A stretch of DNA of 64,000 nucleotides from Thuidium tamariscinum (Eukaryota > Streptophyta > Bryopsida > Hypnales > Thuidiaceae): NCBI GenBank assembly GCA_947034885.2, contig OX344752.2, positions 1,984,001-2,048,000 on the forward strand, read 5' to 3'. Shown here piece after piece: positions 44,445-56,768 of this stretch. Each line of letters starts with the position of its first letter. Position 1 is the first letter of the stretch. The translations under genes were made by a program, and so were the position numbers. The notes under the pieces are model-generated. The model saw only the letters and a list, made by a program, of their open reading frames with translations, was not told the origin of the DNA and did not search any database.

Positions 44445-45957
44445 ATTGGTGGGGAAATTCATAATTGATTTTTGGAACAATGTACTTGATTACTTGAACA
44501 AGTTAACAAGAAGATCAACAAGTTGGTTTTAAAAAAAAAAAATTAATGATGAAGATTTTGATTTTATAATTCCTTTAGGCATTAATAGTCAGTAGTCATC
44601 AATGATGGCAAATGACCCTATTAAACTGATACTAAAAAAATTAATAATTTTGTTTCTAAATTCAAGAAATTTAAATTTTACTAGTAAAAACATTGAATAT
44701 TAAATAGTATTAAAATAATTTTAAAATAATGATGAAAATAATAAAATAATAATAATCTTGAAAACAACATCTTTATGTGGTTACATTGATTCCATATTAA
44801 CTCCTAAAATTTAGGCATAAAAAAAGTGGATGTACCTTATTCAACTTTAATTCTAACTTTCAATATAGCCATTTTGGTATTTGACTTAAAATAAGAAAAT
44901 GAAGCTTGAAAATTTTTATTTTTATTTCAACTTAAAATTTTGAAAAATTCCAAGAATTGAAAAATTTATTGCAATTGCAAGTTCTATGTGTTGAAATCCG
45001 TCAAACACAATACATTGTCTTTTTCATTCATATTTATTCGTTTTAAGATCAATCTTTAATTTCAATTGCAATATTCAGTTTTCCATTTAACATTCATTAA
45101 TGGTGAAAATTTCAAACTATTCCAATATATAGTATAATTGATATAATTTTCTTAACTTTTTACTTTAAAATTATTACAATAATATGTAGTTTTCATCAAG
45201 CAATTTGTAGAAAAATAGAATATGTAGAAAGTAGAATTTTACAATAGAATTTCTCTTGATAATGTATAAAATCAAAAATTTAATTTTCTTTAATAGCCAA
45301 ATTTGACTTTGAGGTCTTTGTTATTGTAGTTTTTGGTTCAAAATTTTTTAAAGGCAAATTGAAAATTTTATATAGTGATCTCCATTTATACTTGTACCTC
45401 TGGAAGAAATTGAAAGTATTTCGGATTTTTTCTGCTAGTTTTCCTATATTTATTTTTAATTTTTGTAAAAAAATGATAACGATTAGAATTTTTCTCAAAA
45501 TCAATTGCTCCCATTTTTGGTTCAATTGATAATCAACTATTGTTTCAATCAAATTTTTGTTTCAATTGATTTTGTTATTTTTGTTTCAATTAAAAATCTT
45601 CACAAAATCAATTGAAACCAAAATATAAATTTTATATTGATAAAATTCATAGTTTCTATTCCATTTGGTCAAATATCATCCTTAAGCTAAAATAAGCATA
45701 TCTTATTTTGTTCAAACATCAATCTTATATTTTTATTACTTGAAACTATGAATTTGATATCACTATGAGGAAATTCAAATGATTTTGAGAGAAATTTTAG
45801 TCATCTTTTTAGTTGCAAATATTAATTGGTGGGGAAATTCACAATAAAATTTTGGAACAATGTACCCTATTACTTGAACAAGTTAACAAAAAGATCGACA
45901 AGTTGGTTTTCTTAAAAAAAATTTAATCATGAAGATTTTTATTTCTGGCATTCCTTT
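44445..45957 (+). repeat. pair of ~133-bp direct repeats 1.38 kb apart
   Basis: 44445-44579 and 45825-45957 both start ATTGGTGGGGAAATTC and share TTGGAACAATGTAC, TTACTTGAACAAGTTAACAA and ATGAAGATTTT in order. The DNA between and after them to 46.5 kb is very AT-rich and without a gene. They could be short terminal repeats of a decayed element. Confidence 0.75.
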
Positions 45958-46561
45958 CGGGACAAGTTTTTAGTATTTTGAAGTGCATTTGGGGCACGGG
46001 TCCTTTTGGGGTTAATGGCATTTTCGAATTCTGAATCATGATCTGTCCATGTCATGATTTTATTTAAAATTGCCATAAATTTCTCAGAGCTCCGCAAAAA
46101 GAATTTTGTCATTTGAATTTCATTTGTGAAACATTTGTACACCTCTGAAAAATATATAACTCTCTTGAAGTTCACCCTAACATACTCAGATTGCAAGTCA
46201 GGGTGCTAATAGGTACTTCTACCTTACTTACTACTTAGACCTTATACATCATGCAAATTGTTACACAACCTTATCAAGTATCTATGTGCACAACAACATC
46301 TACCAACAATAAATACTATTGATCTCATTCCCCCCCCCATGAATACCTTTGCCTATCAAGTATCAAAGATTATAAACATTAATAGCTGAAATTTTCAAAT
46401 GCTTTCAGTAATTCAAAAAATATATTAGATTTCATTTGGATTGCCATACATTGGTGCTCCATATATATACTACGTATTATATATGGTGCACGTGTACATT
46501 CTCTCTATAACATAGACTATATATCATTCTATACTTACGTATGCTACTATACTATGCCGAT

Positions 46562-48069
46562 CTATTCATACGAACGCCGAAAGTGTTCATCGGGAATAGG
46601 CCAGTTGAAAGTACTGGTCCAACGATTGATGATGCGTGCCAAACCGCCTGCATTCTCCAGGCAGTCTTTGCAAGGGCACTCCAAGTACGCATGAAATGAC
46701 ATTGCCAACGCTTGGTGATCAAATTTGCTCATACTTGCCGTTTCCATGTTCAACTTGTGGTACTCCTCTGACATGCAATCCCTGTTAATTGCCATGGCTA
46801 TTTTGCACACCGCGTACTCCTCCGTTGCAATGGATAAACTTGGAATTATTTGCACATTTTTGTCTTTTTTGTGCAAATATGCAATCTTCTTTGTCACCCA
46901 CCAACGGTTTTGCAAAGCAGCATCCATCTCTTGTTTGGATGTGAACACGTACAATGACTTCGGTGGTTCTGTAACGTACGAAGTCATGCCCCAATCGCAC
47001 ACTCAAATGTACACGCGCGACTCGTCCGCGGGAAAGTGCAACATAATGTTGTCCAGTGAGATATCATTGTGCAAATATCCTGCATCGTGCACCGTATGCA
47101 TGATATGCAACAACGCCCATGCTAGCTCCATACGTTTCTTTCGAAATCGTGCAAGATGGTCCGCGGCAATGACATCCACATCCGTTGGCGAGCTATATTA
47201 CAAGTGCATACGTATATTGTCTGGATAAGTTCTATCCAAATGCATCATCTTCCGCAAGGTCCCGCCATTCCACCAATATGCATATCCTTCATTCCTCCTT
47301 GCATGAACTGCAGAAAACCGTATCACTCCGGGATGGCCAATCCGCAGTTCCGCACCGCCATGGACTTGTTTTGGTATTCCGCCTTTGCAAGATGAGGTAG
47401 CGTTTGCTGTACATTAGATAGCTTTGCTGCAAACTCCCAATACTCAAGTATTTCACGGCATCCCCGAATTTGCACCCTCCGAATTGTTGCGTACTCGCCT
47501 TTGGTCACGACATCATCACAATAAATCACGGTCACCATGTCTGGAAGTGCTATTAGATGCTTCCTGCCTTCCGTCAATTCAACCATTCTATCACTGGTTT
47601 TCCACCAACCCATAGATCCTCGTCTGTTCCTGGCAGACGCGAATGGAGCACATCGGCCGACAAACAATTTAGCCCTTAGAATGACTTGCTCAAATGCGGC
47701 ATCATGTTGACGGTGATGCTTCCCATACTTCGTTAAGATGTCCTTCGCATTCCACAACGCGTCATGCACCTTATTTTTCAATAACTACTCAAAGCCACTC
47801 TTATCCATCTCACTGTGCCATTGTGGAACAGAAACCGCATCCATAAACCGTTGCCACATTTCATCCCTGAATTTTTTAGGACAGTCCTCATTGTAGCGAA
47901 CATACTTCATCTACAAGGACATCGTGCTCTCCGATTCGTAGAAGTCCACGATCACTTTAATCATCATATTATTCAATGCTTCAGAGGGCTTGTTTGCATG
48001 TGCCTCCTCTTTAGATGGACCTGCCACCTCCTCCAGTTTCCTTTTACCCGCCTTCTTTGTTCGTGCCAT
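46562..48069 (-). pseudogene. protein-kinase-like TE cargo gene, broken
   Basis: Read leftward from ATG at 48069 (M-A-R-T-K-K-A-G-K-R), a kinase-like protein continues to 46562 through TAG (47911-47913), TAG (47785-47787), a frameshift near 47320, TAA (47198-47200) and TGA (47003-47005). The C-terminal part has the catalytic loop H-N-D-I-S-L-D-N-I-M-L and then V-C-D-W-G, matching the H-x-D-x4-N and D-F-G motifs of eukaryotic protein kinases (HND for HRD, DWG for DFG). W-W and C-x-D-C motifs follow near the end. The family normally transfers phosphate to Ser/Thr or Tyr; this copy cannot make a full product. A GC block with a TATA-like box lies upstream, as for the other TE genes here. Confidence 0.75.
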
Positions 48070-48229
48070 CATGATAAAAATCACGTCAAAACTTCAAAAA
48101 AAAAGCAACAAGGGGGCCCCAATAATGTCACCCTTGCTTTCCCTAGGAGGGGAACCAATGGAGACTTAAGAACTTAAGCCACCAAGCTTTCCACTCCACG
48201 CTTGCAAAATGCAAGGGAGAAAACAAGAG

Positions 48230-48590
48230 TGAGGGCGGACGGCCTAAACCGCCCCTCTTATACCCTGGCGGACGCCCTAAACCTGTGCGGACGACCCGAC
48301 GAGGCGTTGTCTGCCGTCCGATCGAACGGACAGCGCGCACGCGTCCGCGCGATCAGACAGTCGTAGGATCGGGCGGCCGTGGGATTGGGCGGCCGCGCGA
48401 TCGGACGGCCGCGGACGGGCGGACGGATATGCGTCCGTCTCGTCAGACAGCAGGTCGGCAGTAATCCGTCCGCCGACGCAATGCACGTCGGAAACGCGTC
48501 CGCCCGATCGGGCGGATGGGAAGTCCGCCGTCCGATCAATCCGACGGATGACCATAATCGAGCGGGTGCCGTCCGCCTAATCCAACGGTC
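48230..48590 (-). promoter_or_regulatory. GC-rich GTCCG-type block with TATA-like box
   Basis: Dense CGGACGG/GTCCGCC words, several in opposed pairs around 48390-48420. On the minus strand GTATAAG (48257-48263) closes the block, about 190 bp before the kinase-like ATG. This may be a subterminal repeat region used as promoter. Confidence 0.5.
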
Positions 48591-48609
48591 TACTTTGTAG
48601 AAGGCCTTC

Positions 48610-49380
48610 ATTTGAAATTTCACGTGAAGAGGGGCCAAAAAAATATGGAGAGGTTGAAATTTCTTAGAACATTTGTGTTCTATGACAAATTTCCATTCGG
48701 AAATTGAAATTGCCTACTTTTTGTGAGATTCCAAAAAATAGGCTACATTGCGATATTTGGAGTTTTTTGCTAAGTGCCCTATTCATTTGAAATTTCACGT
48801 GAAAAGAGGCCGACAAAAATATGGAGAAGTTGGAATGTCATAGGACATTTATTTTCTATGACTAATTTCCATTCCACATTTGAAATTGTCTAGTTTTTAT
48901 TTTATTTCAAAAAATACACCACGTAGCCATTTTGGGTCTACTTTGTAAATGGCCTATTCATTTGAAATTTCACGTGAAGAGGGGCCAAAAAAAATATGGA
49001 GAAGTTGGAATGTCATAGGACATTTCTGTTCTATGACAAATTTCCATTTGGAAATTGAAATTGCCTATTTTTTGTGAGATTCCAAAAAATAGGCTACATT
49101 GCGATATTTGGAGTTTTTTGCTAAGTGCCCTATTCATTTGAAATTTCACGTGAAAAGGGGCCGACAAAAATATGGAGAAGTTGGAATGTCATAGGACATT
49201 TATTTTCTATGACTAATTTCCATTCCACATTTGAAATTGTCTAGTTTTGATTTTATTTCAAAAAATACGCCACGTAGCCATTTTTGGGTCTACTTTGTAA
49301 ATGGCCTATTCATTTGAAATTTCACGTGAAGAGGGGCCAAAAAAAATATGGAGAGGTTGGAATGTCATAGAACAATTGGA
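48610..49380 (-). repeat. 177-bp satellite, second cluster, inverted
   Basis: The TATG landmark after TTC recurs near 48681, 48857, 49032 and 49209, about 176 bp apart. The reverse complement (AATGGAAATTTGTCATAGAA..., then CTTCTCCATATTTTTT and CACGTGAA) matches the monomer of the 29-31 kb array, so this is the same family in the other orientation, about 18 kb away. Confidence 0.88.
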
Positions 49381-50090
49381 GAAATTGGAATGTCATTGAA
49401 TTTCGACTACGGATGAGGAATTAGGGCCTCTCTTATTTTATTCTCATACAAATTCTAAATAGACATGCTAGAGATCACATAGGGAAAAAAAAACACGTGA
49501 AAGTTTCATTCAACCTCTTTGGACTACGGATGAGGAATTAGGGCCTCTCTTATTTTATTCTCATAAACTTAAATAAACTAACATGTAAGTCTTCTATTTC
49601 TTTTAACCCCCAAATGACCAAGTACTGCCTTGACAATTTTCACAATTTTCAAAATGGGTCATCAAAATAATATTAGGTTCAAAGGCATAACAAGCATAAC
49701 CCCAATCAAGTTTTTAGCTTATTAAATTCTACTTCACAATTCTAAGTTGTTAAAACTATGTTTCAAATATAAGTTCGAGGAGGCATTGTAATCAGAGTAC
49801 TAGAAAATAGGGGAAAACATTCCAATGCAATATTCATATTTAAATAATAAAAATAGCTACACATTGGTTAATTTTAATACTACAGGTCAAAGGTCCCATC
49901 CACAGATCCAATATTGTACTCACGCATTTCAAAAATTTGTATTTTCATAAATACTTATAGGTTCGTGAGTACCCCTCACCAACATTACAATACCATGCTT
50001 GCCACCACCTACGGTACATGGTAGTGGATTACAATCATTACACCGTAGTGCGGACTAGCCACTACAAGAGTGTAGTCTTTTTGTTGTACT
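49381..50090. other. spacer without gene
   Basis: GACTACGGATGAGGAATTAGGGCCTCTC is duplicated near 49408 and 49523, about 115 bp apart. Otherwise AT-rich. Confidence 0.6.
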
Positions 50091-51167
50091 TCACTCGGAA
50101 TCTGAGTCGATATCATCTCTCTGACTATGGCCTACAGAACTAGATCCATACACCCCTATATATATATGGTCCTCTACCGTACATGTCTCCTGCTCTGCTT
50201 CCCGCTCCTCCTTGTCCATAGTTCCCGTAATGAGGCCCTCCAAAGGTTGGAGGAGGAATTGAATCTCCATAGTAGGAGCCTCCTTCATTTGAACGGCCAT
50301 GGTAAGACCCTCCATGATGCCCATAATTTCCATATGAACCACCTCCACTAGACCTCGAATGGTATTGGGAGCCTTCTTGGGTAGAAGGAGCATTGTGCGC
50401 GGTTCCGCGGCTTCCTCCTACGATTTGAGAACGACTTTGCCCACCTCGTGGGTCATGTGTACCACGTTCATGTCCATAGTACCCATCGTAACCATATTGT
50501 GGACCACGATCTTCTATGCTTCTCCGCATTGCCTCACGCATTTCATGCTCGTATTGAATGTCCTCTCAAGCTTCTCTACGTTCATGCCTCTCTCCACCGG
50601 CCACGGGTGCAGTAGCCTCTTCAACATCATCATCATCATCTGGGATGGGCTCGTTTGCATCCGGCATCACTGTTGCAGGAAATCCAAATTGGCCTCGATT
50701 GGACCATTCGGGCATGCAATCGCTTGCATTAGTCCAGCTCGTATAAATGACTGCTTCGTTGCGATTGAGAGTCGCCACATCTTTTCCTATATTGTGCGCC
50801 AATCAACATCTTTGTGAAGTACAATCTCTGCCCAGACCATGGCCATGTTCGTATAATTCATGACATTTGGTTTGGAGTCATGTATACCAGCATTACGCGT
50901 CACTTCATCGTATGGGTGAACAAAGTGCCTACTGAGACACGTGGATGTTTGCCCTTCCCAACGGCGAATTTGTTGCGCTGCACGGTCCGATGCCCACAAT
51001 TTGGCAATGTGGGTCATTTTCACATACTTCTTGCACGTAGTGGCGGTCCAAACTTTCTTTGGTTCACTCTCCCATCCGGGTTCACCAACACACATTGGAT
51101 CATTCCAATCATCCCAATTTATACTTTGGGATTTCCCCTTGTTTTTCTTGTTTTCATCACGGGGCAT
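50091..51167 (-). pseudogene. TE-type gene with conserved N-terminal domain and Gly/Tyr-rich tail, broken
   Basis: ATG at 51167 opens 126 codons that match the N-terminus of the gene at 55130: G-W-E-x-E, C-K-x-Y-V-K-M-x-H-I-x-K-L-W, H-F-V-H and V-D-W appear in the same order. After D-W-R-T-I the frame ends at TAG (50787) and coding sequence resumes one base shifted. It then passes an in-frame TGA (50566-50568) to a tail with repeated G-G-x-S-Y-x-G and G-N-Y-G-type units (about 50150-50420). The conserved domain may bind DNA, as in Myb/SANT-like TE accessory proteins, but that is a guess. The breaks argue for a dead copy. Confidence 0.65.
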
Positions 51168-51429
51168 GGTGGCATTGACTAAAATGAGAGCAACTGATGA
51201 CTTCGTTCACACTAATTCAACCAATAAGAAATCAAAATGCTTCAAAGTTACAATGCGATGCAGTTTAGATGAAGTTGTAGTCCCTTAGAGCCTGATCATT
51301 ACTTCAACTAAAGTTCGTGAAGCATTTTAGTGATGATTAATGAAGCACAACCGTTTGCACACAACGTCGGAAGGGGCGCGCAGAGCCACAGATTAAAATC
51401 GGGCACTGGATCTTCCACTTCGGAGGGAA

Positions 51430-51690
51430 ACGGTTGTGGCCAAATGAGCCGTCCGCCCCGCTTCTTATGCTGAGCCGACGGCCGGACCTAGGCGGACGGC
51501 CAGATGCTCATCCGACGGCAGAGAGGCGGACGCCAGAATCCAGCGGAGAGAAATCGGCGTCCGCTGGATCGCACGGACATCGGGCGGACTCACCGAGGGA
51601 CGAACGACGCGGACGGCGCCCGTCGGGGGCGGATGTAGGGATGGGCGGACGACAGCACCGACGGAAGAGCGGACGGACGGGTGGGGGGTT
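51430..51690 (-). promoter_or_regulatory. GC-rich GTCCG-type block with TATA-like box
   Basis: Same word composition as 48230-48590. GCATAAG at 51464-51470 on the minus strand closes it, 300 bp before the ATG at 51167. Confidence 0.45.
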
Positions 51691-51699
51691 TGAAACCCT

Positions 51700-53602
51700 C
51701 AAAGACCTACATCGATACTTGAATTCTTGAAATTCATTGAATAAGCAGTTTACACTGGTTTAGGTTCTGAAACCAGCCAAGTTGATGTTGAATCTTCTCG
51801 AAAATCAGAAATAAATGCTAGATTCTCTTTGCAATTTGCATGCATTTGGGGGAATTTGAACACTTCATGGAATAACTATGACTTTAGGTTTCAATGTTCA
51901 AATTATATGTATCCAAAATTCACCTTAGGACCTGATAGAGAAGAATGATTTATATTACCGTAGTACGTTTTCAATTTCAACAAAAATTAATTTCTTTTGG
52001 AAGAATTTGTAATTCTAGGAAATTATAATGATACTAGTTTTAAATATTGGAAATTGTCAATATCATTTGTTGAAATTCAGGTGATTCAAATTGTTCCAAA
52101 CATAGTAATACACCTTCTATGACAAAGGAATATTCAAATTTAATGAAATTCCAATTGAAAGTTGGAATCCTAAAGGATCATTCACTTTTGGCCCTTGTGG
52201 GGAAACATGGGATTTGTGGTAGTACCTGCGGGCTGAAATTTCAAATTTGATCCTCGTTTTTAGTTTTTTAAAACTTCTTCAGAAGATAAAAAAATTGATT
52301 AACTTCCATGGAATGTAATTTTTTTCACAATTGATTCCCAATAACAACATTTATGATCCAGTGAACTCAAAATATTGAAAATAAGGGACGGGGGGTTGAA
52401 AAAAACTAGAACAATCTCACCATTGAGATTATTGTGTTTCAATCCCATGTTAGAGCTATTAATGATTTAGTTTTTCTTTCAATCTTGGACTTACTTGTAC
52501 TTAACAATTTTTTGAATAATGAAAATCAAGCCTATTTTTCTTGAAATTTTTGTCTTAGACTTTCAACTCCCATCCAAGTTCTTCAAATTCCTTCAAAAAT
52601 TTTAATTCAAGGTCCATACTCCGTACTCCATAGTTCCAAAAAATTCCACGAATAGCGATCAAAGTCATCTGATATTTTTGCTACTTTTTCCTAGATAAGT
52701 AAAGTACAAGATCCTAAGGTTAGATCCAAAGAAAAGTATTTTCTTGGTTTTTTTATAGTGAACGCAGCAGAAATGACAGTTCTGAGTGGTTTGTAACAAA
52801 AAAATGGCCTTGGTCCTTTAAGGGTTAACAATAAAGGGAGAGATTTATATTTTATAACCATATTTTATTGCAAGACATTCTCAACTCTCAATTTGTAACT
52901 TGTAAGGGCCTAATATAACAATTTCTAAACAAATTAGAAAAATGTATCACCATACTTTCTACAATTCTACAGTTGGAAGATGGTAACATTCATGATTGCA
53001 TTAGAAGATGAGTGAAATTTGAAAATGATGCAATTATACTTGAAAAAAGATTTCAAAATGTGAAAAATTATAGAATCCTTCATTTGAATGTAAGTGAATG
53101 TAAATATGAAGGAGTGTACTTCAAATGATTTTACCCCTTACTGCCTTACTGGTTTGCATTTAGAAATATGTAAAGAGTATATGTTTTCTCTATTAAAGTA
53201 GGGTGCATACATTTTTTAAATTAATAATGTGTTGGATCCTTGAATCATTCATCAATTTATTTTCACTATTTATTATTTTATATGACACCCATATTCCCAT
53301 AATGCCAAAATGATGAAGAAGCTAGGGTTTAGGTTCTAGGGTTTAAGGTTTAGGGTTTGGGCTTGTCTACACTCTACAAAAGTGGATGTCGATGCTATTC
53401 GAATAGGGTGTAGGGTTGAGGACTTACTTTCTTTAAAAATTTTAATGTGCAGAATGAAACTCAATTTCACACATACATTGAACATTGGATGCTTTTTCCA
53501 ACCCTTCCCATTTTTACCCCTAAAAGCCCGCACTTTTTTTTTGGGATGTATAGAAATTTTGGGTAGGTACCTACTACTTACGAGCGGGGATATCCAGATT
53601 TG
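51700..53602. other. AT-rich region, includes a diverged copy of the inverted-arm sequence
   Basis: No gene. 52640-52850 resembles 54350-54515 in the same orientation (AGATCCTAAGG..., GAAATGACAGTT, GGTCCTTTAAGGGTTAA). A telomere-like tract (GGGTTTAGGTTCTAGGGTTTAAGG) lies at about 53325-53365. Confidence 0.55.
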
Positions 53603-54520
53603 AGGCTAAAATTTGAATGGAATTGAGTCAATTGACCAATGTGGGGGTGAGGAAGATCTGTCATATGCACCAAATTTTCATGGCATTTGAAAATACTGGT
53701 CAGAAGTTATAGCCTAATATGTTACTTTTTTTTTGTAACAGGGCATTTCATGCAAATCAGAGAAAATCACTTATTTCATAAACAAGAATTCCACAAATTC
53801 ATTTTCTAGAGTTTTGGATACACGTGAAGTTTTGAATCATTCCATTTTGATGAATGAGTCAAAAGTGATGTGGATTTTCTGTTTCCGGGTAATTTTGGAT
53901 TTCCTACTCTAAAATAAACTTTGAAATCCTTTATCTTACCCAACTTCCAATATTTTTGGACGAAAATAAAATCGTAGGATGTAGATACATTATTACAACA
54001 TTTCGAATTTGCAACCATTGGAAATTTGGGATTGGGAATTTTCAATTCCATATTTCAACTGTAAATAATGTAGTGCGTTTTATCATTCTCTACTACTACG
54101 TATTTACTATTTTTTTCCTATACGTTGTACTATTCCAAATGATTTGAAAATTTTTAAGCATGTGCCCAACTTCTGTAGGAAAACAAATCCAAAGAAGCAC
54201 GACCATTTAGGTCATTTTTTCATAGAAATGTGAGCTTGGGAAGTGCAGCTGCCTTGCTTTTCGGCTTTCACAGTGTAAAAAAAATGATTTCAGTTAATTT
54301 GAATGCTTATATCTTGTAATCCACTCGGTGGAAATGTTTGAAATTTTTACCACATGCTTTTGATACTATATAATACAATATCCTACGATCAAATATGTCA
54401 AAAAAAGTTTTTTTCCAAAGATTTTGGTACTTGTACTAGAAATGGCAGTTTTGGTTTTTTGGAGGCAATTGGAGCGCTTTTGGTGAAAGTATATTGACGG
54501 TCCTTTAAGGGTTCAAGCTT
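53603..54520 (+). repeat. left arm of a ~0.9 kb inverted repeat
   Basis: Aligns with the reverse complement of 63140-64000 along its length. Shared landmarks are GCCTAATATGTT, TTTGAATGCTTATATCTT, AAATTTTTACCACATG and CTAGAAATGG. By eye identity is about 75 percent. It encloses the 8.6 kb with the coiled-coil, RING and hAT genes. Confidence 0.85.
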
Positions 54521-54629
54521 TAAATATGACTTCTGGAGAACCCAATGTTCACTTTGGACTTGTGGAATCCAATGTCGACTTTTCACTTCTGGAATCCAAT
54601 GTTCAGTTTGGACTTGAAATCTGAGCGGT

Positions 54630-54890
54630 CGACAAGGCGGACGCCTTTGTCGGACGCCCAGTTGGTCGTCAAGGCGGACGGGCAGGGCCAAAGGGCGGAC
54701 AGGGGGCGGTCGGCAGAGCGGACGGGCGGTCGGACGACAGGTCCGCCGGACGGGCCTGTCGTCAGACGACCCGAGGTGGATGCTGGAGGTCCGGGCGGAC
54801 GCCCCGTCCGGCGACGGTCTGCACTAGCCGTCCGCCGGTCCGGTGCCGGACCTGTCTAGGTCTGGCAGCGGACGGGTATATGGTCTGAGT
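54630..54890 (+). promoter_or_regulatory. GC-rich GTCCG-type block with TATA-like box
   Basis: GCGGACG and GGACGGGC words fill the block; GTATATGG at 54876-54883 closes it, about 250 bp before ATG 55130. Confidence 0.5.
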
Positions 54891-55129
54891 GTCGGACGGC
54901 CCCTTCATTTTCCCTCACTTCTTTTCTCCTCACGAAGTGCTCCAAGTTGGATGTGCTGCTTATTGCCACATATGAGTGCGTGGTGCTAGTTGCTCCTACT
55001 TGGCGGAGAGAAGGGGTCATTACTTTTTCACGTCGAAGCTTTGATCGATTGTATTACGAAGACACGTTTCATACCCTCCGGTTCACATAATTTTGATTTG
55101 TAAGGGCTTGTAAATTCGGATTCTCTATC

Positions 55130-56692
55130 ATGGCTACAGACAGCGGTGCAGGTACTGATGGGATGAATTCAGGAGGTGACCAGAAAAAGCGAAATAAAGT
55201 GAAGGGGACTACACATGGACTACACTATGAAATTTTGGATGATCCGAACATCATAGCAGAGAGCGGTTGGGAAAATGAAACCGCAGATTATTGGACCTCC
55301 AAATTATGTAAGCAGTACGTTAAAATGTACCACATCAATAAGTTGTGGCCTCGGGATGCACACGCACGCCAGACTGCGGATTTCAACTGTAAACCACACA
55401 GTTGCATTGACCCGCACTTTGTCCATCGAGCGACAAAGGTGTGGGGGGCCATGTTTGGCCCTAAACCAATGTCTAAAGGGTACATCAACTACAGCTTGGC
55501 GTCCATGGTGTATGCAGAACTGAGATTGAAACGCAAGGTGGATTGGAGCACGTTCCAAACAACAAAGAAGAATCCTCTACTGCTGCAGCAAAATCAAAAG
55601 GATATTCCTGATTCTTGGCCGCAGACGGCGCAGAGGGTACAACCAATCTTACAAAATCCAGCAACGCCTACAACGATGGCCTTAGCAAGCGCATGTGTGA
55701 AACCGCAGTTGGATTCGAGGGAGACGACATCGAAAGTTATGAACGTTTCTGCAGTTCATGTGAATGACCAAAACAAATCTCCCAACCGGAAAGAGCTCGT
55801 CAACAAAAATGGTGGCCCGTCTTCTCCGAAGACGGACCCCACGGACGAAGAGGTTGCAGGGGCCAATGTCACAATTGGACATTATGTAGACAGCGGTGTT
55901 TTAGATAGTTTGGGATATGCAGCTCCAAATCCACAGTTGCCAACATCGGAGAGCCCATTGTGTATTCCAATCACTCAAGAGGACCTGTCAAGAACGAATG
56001 TGCAACAACCCAATGCTGCAAAGACGAATGTGACAGTGGATACATATGAGTTTATAAAAAAGTATCCACATTTGTCAAGTTTAGACTCGACTAGCTTCAA
56101 GAATCTTGTTGCAATGCCACAGATTCCGCATTTGGAAGGCTTGCTTGACCTTAGTATCAAGTGGAAGACAGTTGAAGAACGTTTGTTTCCATTTGAGCAA
56201 CGGACTCAGCAGAACGAGCCGGAAAGCAGTACTCCACCGAAGAAAGTATATCGACCCGCTGACTTTCCACATGCCGCTCTGGCATTGACAAGAACTGCCA
56301 CATGGATGGATGAATTGGCTCCAAGGGTTGGTGCGTTTGCTGATGAATTAGCATCCCTAGCTCCTACACTATTGAGCGGTGCGACGGCTTTCCTGTTCTT
56401 CACCAATCAAATGTTACCAATTCTCACGTCCGCGATTCATTGTGAAGAAAGTCACGTTGAATTGAGGGAGGAGCTAAAAGAAAATGCAAGAGAAATTATA
56501 TGGTTGAAGACTGAGCTCAACAAGGAACGACAAATACCCAAAGACAAGGAAAAGATTCAAAGGATGGTTGAATCATTGAAATGTATTGAACCAAGTCAAG
56601 GGACTCAAGGTAGCGATCAACTCTCTCTTCCAATGGACAAGGGCAAAAGCTCATGTCGAGCCAGACCAACAAACTTTGCCGATTGGCCGTAA
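55130..56692 (+). CDS. TE accessory protein, 520 aa, conserved N-terminal domain and C-terminal coiled coil
   Basis: Open from ATG 55130 to TAA 56692. Residues ~25-140 form the domain shared with the broken gene at 50091-51167 (G-W-E-N-E, C-K-Q-Y-V-K-M-Y-H-I-N-K-L-W, H-F-V-H, V-D-W). Two independent copies keep these positions, so the domain was under selection. The middle is Ser/Pro/Asn-rich and probably disordered. A hydrophobic patch (F-L-F-F-T-N near 420) precedes a Glu/Lys coiled coil (about 440-490). The basic K-K-R-N-K near the start may be a nuclear signal. It could be a DNA-binding partner of the transposase encoded 3 kb downstream on the same strand, but no known family is recognised. 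Confidence 0.7.
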   Translation: MATDSGAGTDGMNSGGDQKKRNKVKGTTHGLHYEILDDPNIIAESGWENETADYWTSKLCKQYVKMYHINKLWPRDAHARQTADFNCKPHSCIDPHFVHRATKVWGAMFGPKPMSKGYINYSLASMVYAELRLKRKVDWSTFQTTKKNPLLLQQNQKDIPDSWPQTAQRVQPILQNPATPTTMALASACVKPQLDSRETTSKVMNVSAVHVNDQNKSPNRKELVNKNGGPSSPKTDPTDEEVAGANVTIGHYVDSGVLDSLGYAAPNPQLPTSESPLCIPITQEDLSRTNVQQPNAAKTNVTVDTYEFIKKYPHLSSLDSTSFKNLVAMPQIPHLEGLLDLSIKWKTVEERLFPFEQRTQQNEPESSTPPKKVYRPADFPHAALALTRTATWMDELAPRVGAFADELASLAPTLLSGATAFLFFTNQMLPILTSAIHCEESHVELREELKENAREIIWLKTELNKERQIPKDKEKIQRMVESLKCIEPSQGTQGSDQLSLPMDKGKSSCRARPTNFADWP

Positions 56693-56768
56693 AAGTTGGC
56701 TTGACTTGTAAAAAGAATTGGACCAGTCCAATGCCAAAAAAGCCCTTCTTCAGTCCAAGTTGGATCAA

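Noticed and set aside
48258-48638. Minus-strand frames over the GC block at 48.3-48.6 kb, and similar frames at 15.1-15.5 and 51.5-51.7 kb
   Set aside because: They are translations of GTCCG-type repeats (Arg/Pro/Asp/Gly strings) open in several frames at once.
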